Shown here: positions 21,706-34,404 of the stretch, piece after piece
Numbering within the stretch: the stretch's first letter is position 1
Layout of the letters: the number at the start of each line of letters is the position of its first letter
Assembly (NCBI GenBank): GCA_948474755.1
Contig: CAOLHI010002508.1
Span: 62,001 to 126,000 of the forward strand
Source: Ctenosaura bakeri
Taxonomy: Eukaryota > Chordata > Lepidosauria > Squamata > Iguanidae
Length of the DNA: 64,000 nt
Direction: 5' to 3'
The notes under the pieces: model-generated
Database searches by the model: none
Told to the model about the DNA's origin: nothing
Seen by the model: the letters and a program-made list of their open reading frames with translations, nothing else
Made by a program: the position numbers and the translations under genes

Positions 21706-24180
21706 ATTAAGAAACTCCCATCCATCATAGACTCCCTTCGCTTTGAGTGTTTCTGTCTATGGGATCTCACATAGTATTTCCTTAAATTTACTCTAAATTG
21801 AGTTTCCTAAAAGTCCATACTGCCTGTCTGACTACATTCAACTTCGCCTTTCTTCTGTGTAGCAAATCACAAACGGAGATGGTCATGTCTATTGAAGGTT
21901 GCACCTAGTTGATTGTTTCCTCTCCATTGTTGAGGTTTCAGTCCAGATATTTGATCTACGGTATTTTTTCTACTTCCTGGATAATGAAATTGTCAGCAAG
22001 ACAAATGAGGTGTTTTTTTTTTTAACTTTACATTCTGCCAAATTTTGACTTCTAGCAGGTATCAGGGTACTTATTGGATTCTTGCATTACTATTATATTT
22101 CTATTTTTTGAATATTTGGAATTGTATTCTTGGAAGGCACCATGGGCTGATCTGGAGGTCTCTGAGGTCCTTGGTGTTATTTTCCCTTCCTATATTTTTT
22201 TTACATTTTTTACATTCTTGTAATCTCAAAGAGAATATATTTTATCTCCTTTTCCTCAAATCTTTTTACATTTGGACAGAGCCTCCATATATGAGACATG
22301 TCAATTTATGTCCAATCTTACTTAGAAAGGTACTTTTGAGAAGTCTCAGAATTGACTGGCCAGCATGATAGCTTGGGGATTTTGGGGAGCTGTATTCCAA
22401 AAGTAATGCTTTCAAGTTCTGATCTGCTACATATCACTAACTGTTTATCATTTCTAATCATTATAGTGTTGAGGGTTTTTTAAAAGAAAAAAAATCTATG
22501 GGGTAAAGTGGTAAGCAGCAAAATCTTTAAAATACTTTTCAAACCAGTTGACTTATATATAAGGGTTTTTATACTTTCATCTTCCAAATACAATCTCACC
22601 ATGGCAAAATATTTAAAGCATATGGCTGTAGTTCTATTCATTCACTGGAGAGTAGATTGCACTGATTTTAAGGGAATTCAGTGATATGTACAAAATTAAG
22701 ACAGAGAAATCCCTCCTTATGGATGTATGGGCTTTGCCCAAATTTAAGTGGATTATAATAGTGTGATTCATGGGAAAATGTTATAATATTAGCAAAATGG
22801 ATGGAAAAGACTGCCCTTATTTCATACAATGAAAGGTTATGCTGCTGTGTAAATTGTACCTTTACAATAAATTTTGTTGGACTCCTGCCTTGGCTAATAC
22901 CATCTTACTATGATCATCCAACCTGCATTAGACGGTTCAGTCTTTATTTTGAATGTCAGTAAATCTGTTTACTGATAATAGTAAATGGGAGTGGCAAATA
23001 CATGAAGTTTATTTTTAAAAGAATACAACCATAGCTTTTCTTTTAAACTGTGAAATTGTTTCAGCTATTAATTATTATTTTTTCATTCTGTCATTTGTTA
23101 GCTTCCTTTGTCTATCCTGAAGGGTGGGAAGGGTATTGAAGACAATCTGTTATGTATCTACTAATAACATAAAAATAATGCTGGAGCTACAGCATAGCAG
23201 AAAGGCTTTAGTTTTCAAAGTGTATCCTGAAGGAAGAAGTTCTTTAAGGCTATAATCTTGTAAATACTTACTTGGGAATACGCCCATTGCCCTGGATCTG
23301 CTCATATTGCCACTCACCATGTACCTCATTATTCTTTAGAGTGGTAATCTGAAATTTAAGGAAAGACAGAATCATTATTACTTTTATATTTTTACTTTTC
23401 TAATGTTTTCCAAACTGTAAGATGACAATAGTCTCCTGGAAAGATTATTCATTTCCATGAGCAAGTTTTCATGACAATTGTGTAGAACATGCAGCCCTCC
23501 CTGTGGCTCTTTGGGCACTCACCACCACAAGTCAAATTACCCCATGGACTCCCTCAAAAAAAAAATGGCTAAAAACTGAGTATTTAGGGTGAAAACAGTC
23601 TCTCATTTGGGTAAGAACAGGTCATTCCAAGTGTTTTAGAGGATGTTCTACCTCAAAACACCTTGCTTTCTGGTACACCAAAATGGTACCCACAACAGGG
23701 TGCTGTAGCCCTCTAGAGCTCTGCAGGAGCCAACAATTACAGTCTGAAGTCCAGAGCATGCCCACCCATGAACTAGAGAGACAGATCTTTGTAGATCAAC
23801 ATAGTCTACCCCTTGAGCTGAACTTGATGCTGGGCCCAGTAACATGGTGGATAGACCTGGGAAAGATTAGTACTTTACCTTTTCTCCAAGTAGTTTTTTC
23901 CCAGTTAGACCTGCCAGGGCAGCATTTTGTTTTTTGCTTTAGGTAACAGGCTACCACCTTGTCATTGGCTGACCTAGCACTGGTCAACAGCACCTTAGTT
24001 CCCAAGGAGGATGCAGTTAAGCCATCTGCTTATACTTGCTTTCAAATTATGAAAGATTAGGAAACACTGAAGAACTATCATTAGTTTTTTCCCCCCTGTC
24101 CCTTTAATCTTGGAATTCATTTTGGCTCACAAAAGAAATCTAGCCCAAGCCTTGCTTAGTTAAGTAATAGTGCCATTGAG
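21706..24180. other. No gene seen
   Basis: AT-rich sequence. The 107-codon ORF at 22045-22368 is hydrophobic and T-rich and has no recognisable domain. I recognise no exon and no confident repeat. Confidence 0.45.
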
Positions 24181-24450
24181 GAGGAAAAGCACATGCTTTG
24201 CACAGGGTACAGCTTCCAGCAAAACCCAATGCAGGACACATGTCTTGGGTAGAATACATGCTTTGTATGCCAAATGTTCAGGTTCTGAACATCAGGTTCA
24301 CTCCAGGCATTTCCAGTAAAAATGAAGCAACTGGAGACATGCGTAACTTATTATATAATGTCAGAGGCCTTGGAAAGCTGTTGCCGGCTAGAATTCAATA
24401 GACTGAACTAGTCCAGATAGACGAACAGTCTCTGACCTAGACTATCTTTC
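24181..24450 (+). mobile_element. Decayed tRNA-derived SINE
   Basis: AGCACATGCTTTGCACAGGG, then GGGTAGAATACATGCTTTGT and ATGCCAAATGTTCAGGTTC give A-box and B-box-like tRNA features. The body has CTTGGAAAGCTGTTGCCGGC and ACTGAACTAGTCCAGATAGA, typical of a SINE widespread in reptiles. Both A-box-like pieces are present, so it may be two overlapping insertions. Confidence 0.55.
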
Positions 24451-25934
24451 ATCTAGCTTATCATTGTCTAATCTAGGTAATAAGGCTTTTTGCTACATAA
24501 TTCAATGACAACATATCTTTCCAACTGGTACTCTCCAGAGATTTTGGACAGTTCTCATCAATCTAGCCAGTATGACCAATTATTAGTGCTTATTGGACTT
24601 TTGATCGAAACCATCTAGTGGAGCCTTAGATAACAGGAAAGTCTTCTCTGTTACATGAATATCAACAAGGTAATATTCCAAACTGGAAAACAGGGAGGAA
24701 TCGATTTTAGCAGCTTGATCTAGAGTGTAAAATACACAACTGTCATTCTCAGCTTACTTTGGAAACTAACAGCTTTGTTGGATGCCAGTAACTAGGCCTG
24801 TGTTGACTCTACTGTGATCTTGGAATCACTTTGATCTGTGATGTTGAATTAGCACTCTTGGGCAGGGCTCATCTACAGAACAAGCTGTTACTTGCAGCAG
24901 CAATCTGTTTCAAGACAGGAGACAGCCCTGTTTTGCACGACCTGAAAAAAACATGCCTTAAGGACTGCCTGGAGTGTTACAGAAGATTTGTTCACCACTT
25001 CAAATAGGAACATGTCTTGACTTTCTCTGCTATTGAATGCTATGTTACAGCAGTCATTTGACTGACTTCTAGAAATGACTTCCAACTTTTTATTGACTTC
25101 TAGGAATAAATTACCAATAATGTACTTCTCTAGTAATGGATGTTCGGTGGTTCTCTCAGTAAATAAAAAAAATGCAGAATTGGGTTTTGCATGGCGATAT
25201 CATTACTATGATCAAGATTAAGTCATGCCTAGATCTCATTGAAATCAATGTGAAGTTAATCGCTACCAACTCAACTCTTGCTAATTTGATTGGTACCTAA
25301 TTATAATGCAGATAGTTTGGATTCAACCCACTGTGACACTATTCCACTTCAAATATTTCTAACACCTATCTGTGATTTACACAGAAAAGAACTTGTGCTA
25401 TTGTTGCACTGACATCATGAAACTCTTGCAGATATAAAATGTGTTATAGCCCAGCGGCAAAATGTCAGCTGCTTAATATATATTATGTAATACATAAATG
25501 ACAGCATTATGTCAGGCCAGATTTAAATGCTCATAGATCTGGGGAGCCAATGATCCAGCGATGCCAAATTATTTTCCAAGCTCAAAGATTCTTGAGCTGA
25601 ATGTATGTTTCACAGCAAACAGACTCATTAAAGTAGGGAAATATTTACTATATAACATTAACATATAAAAAGACATCTAGTTTTGCAGCTATAAACTTAA
25701 TTGCATTTATATTATACCACATCCTTTCAGCATATACTTAGAATTTTTTTCTATCCACTATCAGAATATTTGTTTTGAGTCTTCCTTGATATTCTGTCAT
25801 ATATTACCATATTTCTCTTCATTTATGGTCTCTTAGAAGTAGAATCCTTTCACGATTCTTTACAGCTGCTGCTAAAAGGTGATAAACAAAAGCATCTATT
25901 TGCTAACAGACAGCTATTCGGCTTTATTAGTTTC
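24451..25934. other. No gene seen
   Basis: AT-rich sequence with no recognisable exon or repeat. Confidence 0.45.
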
Positions 25935-26475
25935 CGGGCACAGTACAAGGTGTTGGTTATTACCTTTAAAGCCCTTTATGGCTTGGGGCCAGCCTGCCTG
26001 CGGGATCGCCTTTTCCCATATAATTCGCCCTGCACACTAAGGTCCTCGGAGGAATTTGCTGCAGCCAGTCAGAACTAGGTTGGCTGCGGTTACCCAGAGG
26101 ACCTTCTCTTCTATTGCTCCCAAGTTATGGAATGGCCTGCCGAAGGAGACCCAGCATATTACCAGTCTTGACTGCTTTAAAAAAGCAGTCAAGACTGCTC
26201 TCTTCCGACAGGCCTTCCCAGACTAGTACTCCACCGCCTCCCACCAACTGTCCTGCTGTTCTTTAATAGTTAGTTGATTGTTGTTCATTGTTAATTGTTG
26301 TGTGTTTTAGGGGATTGGTTTTAGATGGGTTGGTGGGTGGGAGATTGTGTATGTTTTTTAATGTTTTTTTAATGTAATTAATGTATTGTTGTTGTTCACT
26401 GCCTTGATCCATGGGGAGAGGCGGGATAGAAATAAATAAATATTATTATTGTTGTTATTGTTATTGTTATTATTA
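25935..26475 (+). mobile_element. L2 LINE, 3' end
   Basis: The broken ORF2 C-terminus reads YKALYGLGPACLRDRLFPYN at about 25964-26023 and later LTAFKKAVKTALFRQAFPD-like sequence (about 26170-26222, residues approximate). The 3' end is GCCTTGATCCATGGGGAGAG, GCGGGATAGAAATAAATAAA and then an (ATT/GTT)n tail, as in squamate L2. It is 5'-truncated and frameshifted. Confidence 0.88.
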
Positions 26476-26884
26476 CGTCTGACAATTCACAGGTTTTTTG
26501 AAAGGTACAAAATCCCATTTGGGATTTTTATTCAGAGCTGTCTCATTTACTTCTATCAGGATACACATCCTTTGAGTATAACTGCTGATATCTGGTAGAC
26601 ACCTATGCATCCTATCAAAAAACGTCAGTATTAAGCTTCATTGAGAATCGTGTGGCAATACAAATTATAAGGTCTTCTGCAGAAACAGAATTTTCTTCAT
26701 ATACCTGGATATGACACCATATCTAGAGCCTGGAAAAATTACTTGTTTTCATCTACACTTCTAAAAATTCTCTAATCATCATAGTCTGGGGAACATATCT
26801 TCCACTCAGATGACTTCCTATGAGTTCACTATAAGTTGTACTAACTCACAGGTAACTATATCTGCCTGGTTGCAGGCAGCAACA

Positions 26885-27628
26885 ATTTCCACTCCTTTTC
26901 TCCATTCCTATCTATAATTAACAGATGCCTCACTACCACTGGCATAAAACCAATGGAAAGAAATTAATCTATGCCAACCCCAGGCCCGGTGTAGATTACT
27001 GATCTGTGCTTGGATGCTGTAAGAAAAAAAATGCATCTGAGCACTTAGATGTAAAAGTCAAACTTTTTTTGTGGAAAGGGAAGGAGAAGAAAAAGGGAGG
27101 AAGTGGGTAACAATCATACACACAACTCCAAATAAATACAAATAAATTCAATCTAACATAACTAGTTAAAGGTTATCCTTAAATGGAATCTTGGATTTGG
27201 AACATACACAGAGTTCCTTATAAAAGAGATGTTCTGGATGTGTATCTTTGGCCTGCTGAATACAAGTTGCTGAGAAGACCAGACTAAGAGCAAAGATTAA
27301 TATCTGAGATAAGTTAAGAGTGCAGTTCCATAGTGGAGGACTGTTGTTTTGGCAAACTGCACAATAAGCTCAACTTCTGATGTCAATGGTCTAGCCAGAC
27401 AAATCAGAAACATCGGTGGAGACTCAGCATAACTGCTTAATTACCCTGAACTTCAACTCGGGAGGAATGACCAGTTCCAACTGCACAAAACATTGCACTA
27501 AAGATTAAAATTTCTCAATCTATACTGAGCAACAATAGGTAAGATCTGGCCTGCTGATTAACTCTCTGGGGTTGATTAAACATAGTCTAGGGAACCATTA
27601 TGGGTCTGCTTTGCACTAGCTACATCTG
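26885..27628 (-). repeat. Unclassified dispersed repeat, copy B
   Basis: Reverse-complement relative of 11878-12545. On the minus strand it carries the same signal-peptide-like frame in recognisable but broken form: LIFALSLVFSATCIQ, then KDTHPEH and KELCV, with an early stop near the start. Unlike copy A it has no direct repeats on either side. Confidence 0.7.
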
Positions 27629-28369
27629 ATTACATGGGAAACAGTCCATGAAAGCTGAGGCTAAATAGAATCTGTTAATCTTTAAGGTGCTATTAGACTT
27701 TATTGGTTTGTTGCCACACAGTTACTATCTGGAAATTAAAATATACACACTTTTTCAAGAAGAGAACAGCTTAAATCTTTGTCTCAATTAACTTCTATTT
27801 AAAAAATTCATTTCCAGTGGAGAATTAGCTGTTGTTACTATTTAAGAAAACAGTTTCACATTGAGACGTTCACCTTTGATAACATTTATTCTGGGGAAAA
27901 ATTAAAACATAGCTGTAATTTCCTAACAGATTTAAAACAGAAAAAAACATGTCTTATACACCAGGCTCTATTATTATTATTATTTTGAGTGCTGGACTAT
28001 GAGCCTGGAGAGAGGGGTTCAAATGTCTCTTTTTAATTTTTTAAAAGTGTCATAGTATCATACTATTGCACATTAGCAAGATCACACATTTGCAATATAA
28101 CATTGTTCAAAAAAGACAGAGAAAGAAGAAAATTCACCCTTCACATCGGAGATCCACCTCAGGAAACGACACCCTGTGCTTTTTTGTTTTTTTAAAAAAC
28201 AACCTTTGGAAGAGTTCTAGTGGAAAACTAAGAAATAACTAGAAACAGCCTCTGCTTCAAAGTATAGAATGAATAGATGTGGAAGAAACAACTAGCAATA
28301 CCAAGGGAGCAATATTGTGAGAGTTCATACTTCTTTAGACAAATCTAGAACAGCCCTATGACACTAAAG

Positions 28370-28370
<1 letters not shown>
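27629..28370. other. No gene seen; repeat fragment
   Basis: A piece at about 27640-27715 (CATGAAAGCTGAGGC, then CTGTTAATCTTTAAGGTGCT) belongs to the same amniote repeat as 11252-11393. The remainder is unassigned. Confidence 0.5.
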
Positions 28371-28446
<76 letters not shown>

Positions 28447-28476
28447 TACTACTACTACTACTACTACTACTACTAT
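28371..28476. repeat. Compound triplet microsatellite (AAT)n(AAC)n(ACT)n
   Basis: About 13 AAT, 12 AAC and 10 ACT units follow one another without interruption. It is likely to be length-variable. Confidence 0.97.
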
Positions 28477-29442
28477 TTCACCCTGTGGTGCAGTCCTATG
28501 GTCCCTATGGCAGAGATGCAGGCAGTTGTGGCAAAATAGGCTCAGCATCTTGGATACCTTTTAGGATCAGTCTAGAATTTGAAATAGAGTCACCACTCCA
28601 GGGAAATGGAAGCCACTAGTTGCTACTGGACCCTGGCACTATAAGATAGATCAAATTTTCTCCCCTTCAAAGACAGAGAAGGGTCCACCCTTGAAGAAGG
28701 AGGTCCAGCATCAGATCCTTCTTTCTAGCTCCCACAGAAACATCTTTGATGGTGGAGATGAGGGACACTTGTTTAGTGATGGGTCTCTTGCCCTCCAGGG
28801 ACACCCTCATATTTTCAGTACCAGTCCTGGAGCTGGCACAGATGAATTCTTTCTCCTTGAGTTCAAAGAAAGAAAAGCAGCAAGAGGAACTGGCAATGCC
28901 ATTCCTGCTGTTTTGCTGGTAGGAGTCTCTAAGGACACTGAAGGTTCTGACACTGCCTTTCTTTATGTATTTAGATTCAGTTTCTCTGGAACTTCCTCTT
29001 CAAAAAAAGCTGAGGACTTCTCTGCCCCTCCCAACAGCTCATGGGTTTAGCCAGCAATCTAATGTAATTTATCTTTTTTTTTTTTTTCATAGATTTTGTA
29101 ACATCTCCAGAGTCAGTTTAGTCCTATTGGCCTTTTCTGTCAAGGGTAGCTGTGCAGAAATGCTGCCTGATAAGGAATGTGCTCTATCAGCACTTTGTTC
29201 TTTAGTGAGAGAGAACAAATATTTGTGAACAGCACAATCAAAAAAGCAAGCAGAGCTTCATGCAGAAAATGAATTACATGGCAACTCCTTGCTCCGCCCC
29301 ATAAACTATTTCAATATTTCATTAAAAGTGAGAGATGGAACATATGGCTGAAGAATGTGTTTGCAAAGGTAATTTAAATTGCTCTTCAATGAAGCCTGAG
29401 AGCAGAGGCAGTTTGTGGAGGAGGGACAGAATGCATCACTAC
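28477..29442. other. Unassigned sequence with a 119-codon ORF
   Basis: The + strand ORF at 28691-29050 is less AT-rich than its surroundings and ends just before a poly-T run (29071-29089). I see no domain, no clear acceptor/donor pair and no recognisable homology. It may be part of a decayed element. I do not call it a gene. Confidence 0.35.
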
Positions 29443-29627
29443 CAGTGGAGGAGCTTGGAGTGCATGGGGGGGGGCAGGAGGGGGTGTGGCTGCGATGTGT
29501 GTGGGCATGGCCATGGTGTGCAGAGGCATGACCACAGCGCATGGAGGCGTCACTATGAGCCGGGATGCCCCAAAAACATTGCTGCCGGGGACGAACCACC
29601 CCATCACCCCCCGTGGCTACGCGACTG
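29443..29627. mobile_element. Short hAT-like MITE, 185 bp, GC-rich
   Basis: Starts CAGTGGAGGAGCTTGG and ends GTGGCTACGCGACTG, imperfect inverted ends of the CAGTGG...CTACGCNACTG type. An 8-bp duplication with one mismatch flanks it: ATCACTAC (29435-29442) and ATCACTCC (29628-29635). The interior is G/CpG-rich and non-coding. Confidence 0.8.
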
Positions 29628-29635
29628 ATCACTCC

Positions 29636-31014
29636 AAAACATAATAAGCAGTCATTTTAAAACTGGACACTGAAATGGGAAATTAGCAATGGATTATGTC
29701 TGTAGGTTATAATAACTAAATTCAAGACATTACAAACATAGAAAGAGCATGCACTTAAGAAGCATTCAGATATGTTAGGTTTGAAAATTAATTTGTTAAT
29801 ATTAACTGATTGGTATTAATTTGTTGCTATTAGCACCCCTAATAGAAATCATTTAAATTACTTTAAACCTAAAATTACACACTCATGATATGTTTTCATG
29901 ACAGTTACATATTCACATTCCCCCAATCTGCACTTACTAGGAAGCAACTGCTGCAATTGGTAAGGGTCCACTCCCCTATTTGGGAAGCACTTGGATGCCA
30001 TTCCCATCTCCTCTTGTGCCAGCGATTTTTTAAAATTTCCAGCATGAGAGGGAAACGTGACAGGGATCTTGTCTCTGTCAGTTATGCTGGAGATCAGTCA
30101 CACAAAGGAGTGGCAACTGCAGCCCACCATTTTCCAGGTGACAGGGGAATGGACCCCCATCGACCGCAGCAGTGGCTGCATGATAAGAGGAGATTGGCCA
30201 GGATTCACTAAGTAGCACTGTAGTTAATGGTGCTACATAGTATGTAAGTGTCATACAGGATTTTGGCCAGATGCAGCAATCCAATACTTGTTTACCTGAG
30301 AGTAAGCTGCAAATTAAATGGGACTTTAGCAAATGAGATAGTTTTAGCTAATGGAATGTTCTGGCTCCAAACTATCAAATATCAGAATGTTGGTGACCCT
30401 TGAAGCAGGGGATGAGTTCCATGTGGAGCGAGGGAGAAGAAAGGAGAAGCCAAGAGGGGAGGAAATAAGGAACTGAGCTTGAGAAAAAAAAATATTTCCA
30501 GTCCAGTCCAATACTTTATGAGTAAAAGGGTAAAAGGAAGCATACTGGATTGAACAGACATATCTCATCTATCTCATCTAATCTGGATGGTAGTTAGAGT
30601 TTGAATTAATATAACTAGGTCCATAGAGTTCTTGGTAAACTCTCTGTGGATTATTGGGATAGCAAAAGGAAAGAATTAAGAAAAAGACCGAAAACTCATG
30701 TTTTCTGTTTCAAGACAAAGAGAATAAATGGTGTATTGTCTTCATTGCCTGACATTGATTATACAATAAATCTGTACTCATATGCAGGAGAAAACTTGAT
30801 AGATTCCACCAGGAGTTCAGCAATACTTACTCTACTGTCAGCCGGAGCCTAAACAAATCCATCCAACAGGCACACTTACTGGGTGTTTCTGTGCAACTAA
30901 ATAATAGGAGTATAAGCACTATGTTAAAAGCCTACTAAGGCTGCATGCTTCCAGCAACCCAGAATTTGTAGTGACAAATATATTTCCTGCCAAGCACCAC
31001 AATAATCAATCTCC
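29636..31014. other. No gene seen
   Basis: No exon was recognised. A word near 30285-30325 (TTGTTTACCTGAGAGTAAGC ... AAATGGGAC) matches a motif repeated across reptile genomes but is too short to classify. Confidence 0.45.
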
Positions 31015-31080
31015 TCATAGAATCATAGAGCTGGAAGAGTAGGAGGAAAATCCTAGTATCAAAGGGTTCAAACTAATCTC
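31015..31080 (-). mobile_element. CR1 LINE 3'-terminal fragment
   Basis: CATAGAATCATAGAGCTGGA is the complement of the CR1 3' end. Only a short piece remains before similarity is lost. Confidence 0.6.
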
Positions 31081-31099
31081 TTCCCTGATCTCCGATCTC

Positions 31100-31620
31100 T
31101 GCATTTCTGAACAGGAGACCATTCATTTTGATCTCATCCTACAAAGACCTTTCCTATACCCCGTACTGGTCCAAACTTCAAGAAGTTATCACAAGTCCCA
31201 TAAATTTTGTCATTCTGGAATTAAATAAATCACCTATTCCAGAACCCTTTTGGTCAGTCCTGTGAGAAAATTTTAGGCTTTGCCAGGACACCCCTTCAGG
31301 ATAGGAAAAAGTGTATATAAACCTTGACTTTGGTGCCAGCAAACTGTAGCATTTCAGACATAATATGTGGTGCCCAGATTGCTGTTAGTTCATGTTACCC
31401 TTAGACACTGTCTGAGCCTCTCTGCTTTGACCTTTTTCTTTAGGACTTGTAACTATAACCCTTTTTCATCCCTAATCTCTCTCTATCCAACCTTTCACGT
31501 CTTATTTTCCTATAGTCTTGTATGGTTCTTGAGAGTGTCTGTTTCCTTGTGCGTGATTGTCATTCACAATAAAACATATTGTTTATTTTTAAAGTGGAGA
31601 CTCTCTGCAGTTACCACTGG
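31100..31620 (+). mobile_element. Possible degenerate LTR
   Basis: A TATA-type signal (GTGTATATAAACC, about 31311-31323) is followed about 250 bp later by CACAATAAAACATATTG, a spacing like an LTR promoter and polyadenylation signal. Ends and target duplication are not clear. Could be chance. Confidence 0.35.
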
Positions 31621-31769
31621 TATACATAGATGAAAAGATCCCTCTTCTCAAAGGCCTCCTCCAAGACATAATTTCCCCAAATTCTAAAGAGACCACAAAG
31701 TCCCCCACCTTTTAGGGTAACACTAAGCCTACAGGGAAGGGCAAGACTCCACCGCCTTCTCTCTCCTCT

Positions 31770-31945
31770 TCACTGAGCTGACTAATGCAAACTACTTTTG
31801 CCTTTTGAATGCAATTTGTACCAACTGAAGAAAGCTGAGGACAAAAGGAGAAAGAGGGAAGAGGAAGAGAGGGAAACTGGGACATTTTAAAAGCAGTTGA
31901 AAAAGTGGAACAACAGAAGGTTAAGCAGGACTGTTCCTTTCCAAA
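31770..31945 (+). repeat. Unclassified interspersed repeat fragment
   Basis: Same family as 34405-34910: AACTACTTTTG, CAACTGAAG, AAGCTGA, AAACTGGGACATTTTAAAAG and CAGGACTGTTCCTTTCC. Confidence 0.55.
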
Positions 31946-32026
31946 GTCATGCATAGGTCTGAATTAAATTATTGCTTTTTCTGGTTTAAGGCATATAGAC
32001 ATTTAAGCTACCCACCTACTTGTGCA

Positions 32027-32204
32027 CCCTTTCCGTACGACAATCTTATAGCTTGATTATTCCACTTTCAACCTCCTAGGGAATCCTGGGGCTTGCAGCT
32101 TCGGGAGGGGCCAGCTGGCCCCTCCTGAAGCTGCAAGCCCCAGGATTCCCTAGGAGGTTGAAAGTGGAATAATCAGGCTATAAGAGTGTCATGCAGAAAG
32201 GACC
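32027..32204. mobile_element. Palindromic MITE, near-perfect hairpin
   Basis: Arms of about 85 bp are almost exact complements from TTATAGCTTGATTATTCCAC through GGGAGGGGCCAGC and back to GAATAATCAGGCTATAAGAG. The outermost ends are more diverged (CCCTTTCCGTACGACA / TGTCATGCAGAAAGGACC). Near-identity of the arms suggests a young insertion or gene conversion between arms. Confidence 0.88.
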
Positions 32205-33275
32205 GTGAATAGTCACTCCCTCTGAAAATGTTTGCCTTTAAGAGAAATCATTAATGTTTGCTGTATAAAATAGAGTATGTAATTTATATTTTACAATTTT
32301 ATTTTAATTATATTTTATAAATATAGATTATATTTGAAGAAGTTACAAGTGAACTTAGTTAACCAAATTAATCATAATAAGACCTAGTTTAGAGAACATG
32401 CTTAGTATGGGAACTGGGAGAATTTACTGTCTACATCTTAGACCACTCATGATGCCCTTTCCCCTTGGTCTATCAGGTTCAAAAAATGGATCTGATGCTG
32501 CTTTTATGGGCTCCTAATGTTTCCTTATGATAATGTTAAAGATTACAGGTTTACAGAAGAAGCAATGAAGGAACACCTAGAATTTATTCATTTTTTTCAG
32601 CGTTTCCTTCCTTTAAAATAGATAACACCTTGTATCTCCTCAGAGATCATCCCCCTATAAAAATCAGTTATGTGTGTGACCTAGAACGCAAATTTCAAAA
32701 CCAATGGGGACAATATTCCTGAGTCTAAGGTGCCAAGAGAACTTCTCACCCTTGAATCACTTCCTTTTTGCAGATAGAGTTCCTGCTAAGTATCCTTCAG
32801 AAATTAATGAATAGAAGTTTCTGCACCAGGAGAAGGTCTGAATATTTTCAGAATATTGGTGGAAAATCTGAAGCTTTGTCATAGGTTTCTTCTAGATCAG
32901 TGCACTGCTGCCATCTTCCACATTTGCATGAGTGTAGAAAATGGGGGAAAACATTGTTGAAATTGGCTGTTATATTTGAAACTGGGGTGGGCAAATTGCA
33001 GGCCCAGATCCCTACCTTTCTAGAATCCATGTAATTAAAATGAGAACTAAGCATTTCCATTGGGCACAGAAGTGTTGTCTGTCTGTTGTTAGGGGTGGAG
33101 GTAGAACAGGAAAATGTGAAGGGGAAGAGAAAAGAGTGGAAGTATTGGTCTGGCTTTCTTAGCATTCCTTACTATTGGCATTTCAGGCTAGGGCAGCTAG
33201 GACTTACAGCCAACAACATCTGGAGGGCTATATGATTGCCACCCTTGTAACAGAGTATTATGAAAGAGGACAAGA
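32205..33275. other. No gene seen
   Basis: No exon was recognised. A decayed foldback piece may lie near 33180-33240 (CTAGGGCAGCTAGGACTTAC ... CATCTGGAGGGC). Confidence 0.45.
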
Positions 33276-33540
33276 TCATAGAATCATAGAGTTGGAAGAA
33301 ACCACAAGGGCCATCCAGTCCAACCCCCTGCCATGCAGGGAGAAAAAGCATTCCCATCAAAGCATACCCAACAGATGGCCTCTGCTTAAAAACCTCCAAA
33401 GAAGAAGACTTCACCACACTCCGAGACAGCATATTCCACTGCTGGACAGTTTTGACTGTCAGGAAGTTCTTCCTGAGGTTCAAGTGGAATCTCCTTTCCT
33501 GTAGCTTGAGTCCATTGCTCCTTAGCTGGAACTCTGAATA
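33276..33540 (-). mobile_element. CR1 LINE, 3' end
   Basis: Complement of CR1: CATAGAATCATAGAGTTGGA, GGGCCATCCAGTCCAACCCC and CAGATGGCCTCTGCTTAAAA. The minus-strand frame retains LRSNGFKLQERRFHLNLRKN-like residues and SSSLEVFKQR. Same family as 6900-7655, opposite direction. Confidence 0.9.
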
Positions 33541-34404
33541 GGAGCACTCCATTCTGCAATGTTTTGCTGCAGGTCCTACATGGTACCACAGCAATCTATG
33601 CATTCACATATTATTGTTTGCAAAGGTTTCAGAGGGTATTGAGTTAATCACACCAACAGATACAGACTCAGTTGTTTTCTGCACCTTTCATGACAACCCA
33701 AAGGGAAAGGAGAGCATCTTCAACTTGGTTCTTTTAACAAACACAAAAGCTAAAACATAGAGCACATTTTTCCTTTCTTTAAGCATTTTTTTTATTATTT
33801 GTCTGAGTCACTTACAAGGAAAAACAATAAAGAAAGAATCTCAGGAAGAAATCTCAGAGATGGCCTGAGGTCATCCTTTCCATTCTTGCTGCTGTGATTA
33901 GATATCAGTCCTTTGCTGATCTTCCTCCTCCATCACATAAAGGCCATTTATAACCAGAAGGAGGAAATAAAAGGGGAGACCATCTAATCGAGCTTCTATT
34001 ACATTTCATGCTTTTCTGTAGAAAAATGAAGCAGGGGTCAATTGACTACAGAGCAATATGATACCCACAAAACCACACAGATGTTTTTTTTTCCATTGAA
34101 GTAATGATATGGAGTAATGTTTTACTCCTATTTCCCCTCCTCCAGTTCTACGAAACATGAATGTGTATTTGTGTTTATAATGGAAGGAGTCCCTGCTGTT
34201 TTGTTGACTGAATGAGAATTTCAGTAAACGATAATTACAATTAAGTTTGAATGGTCTTGTACTGGACATTGTTTTGTGTTAAAGAGCTGGACTGGATTGC
34301 CATGCACAACCCAGAGGAGTTATAGGGAAGGGATGAGAAAGAAGATGGAACTGATATATTGTTGTACCCTACGCATGCTTACTCAAAAGTAAGTTTCACT
34401 GTGA
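33541..34404. other. No gene seen
   Basis: No exon or confident repeat recognised. Confidence 0.45.

Noticed and set aside
28345..28548. ORF of Cys/Tyr/Val runs
   Set aside because: Produced by the compound triplet microsatellite.
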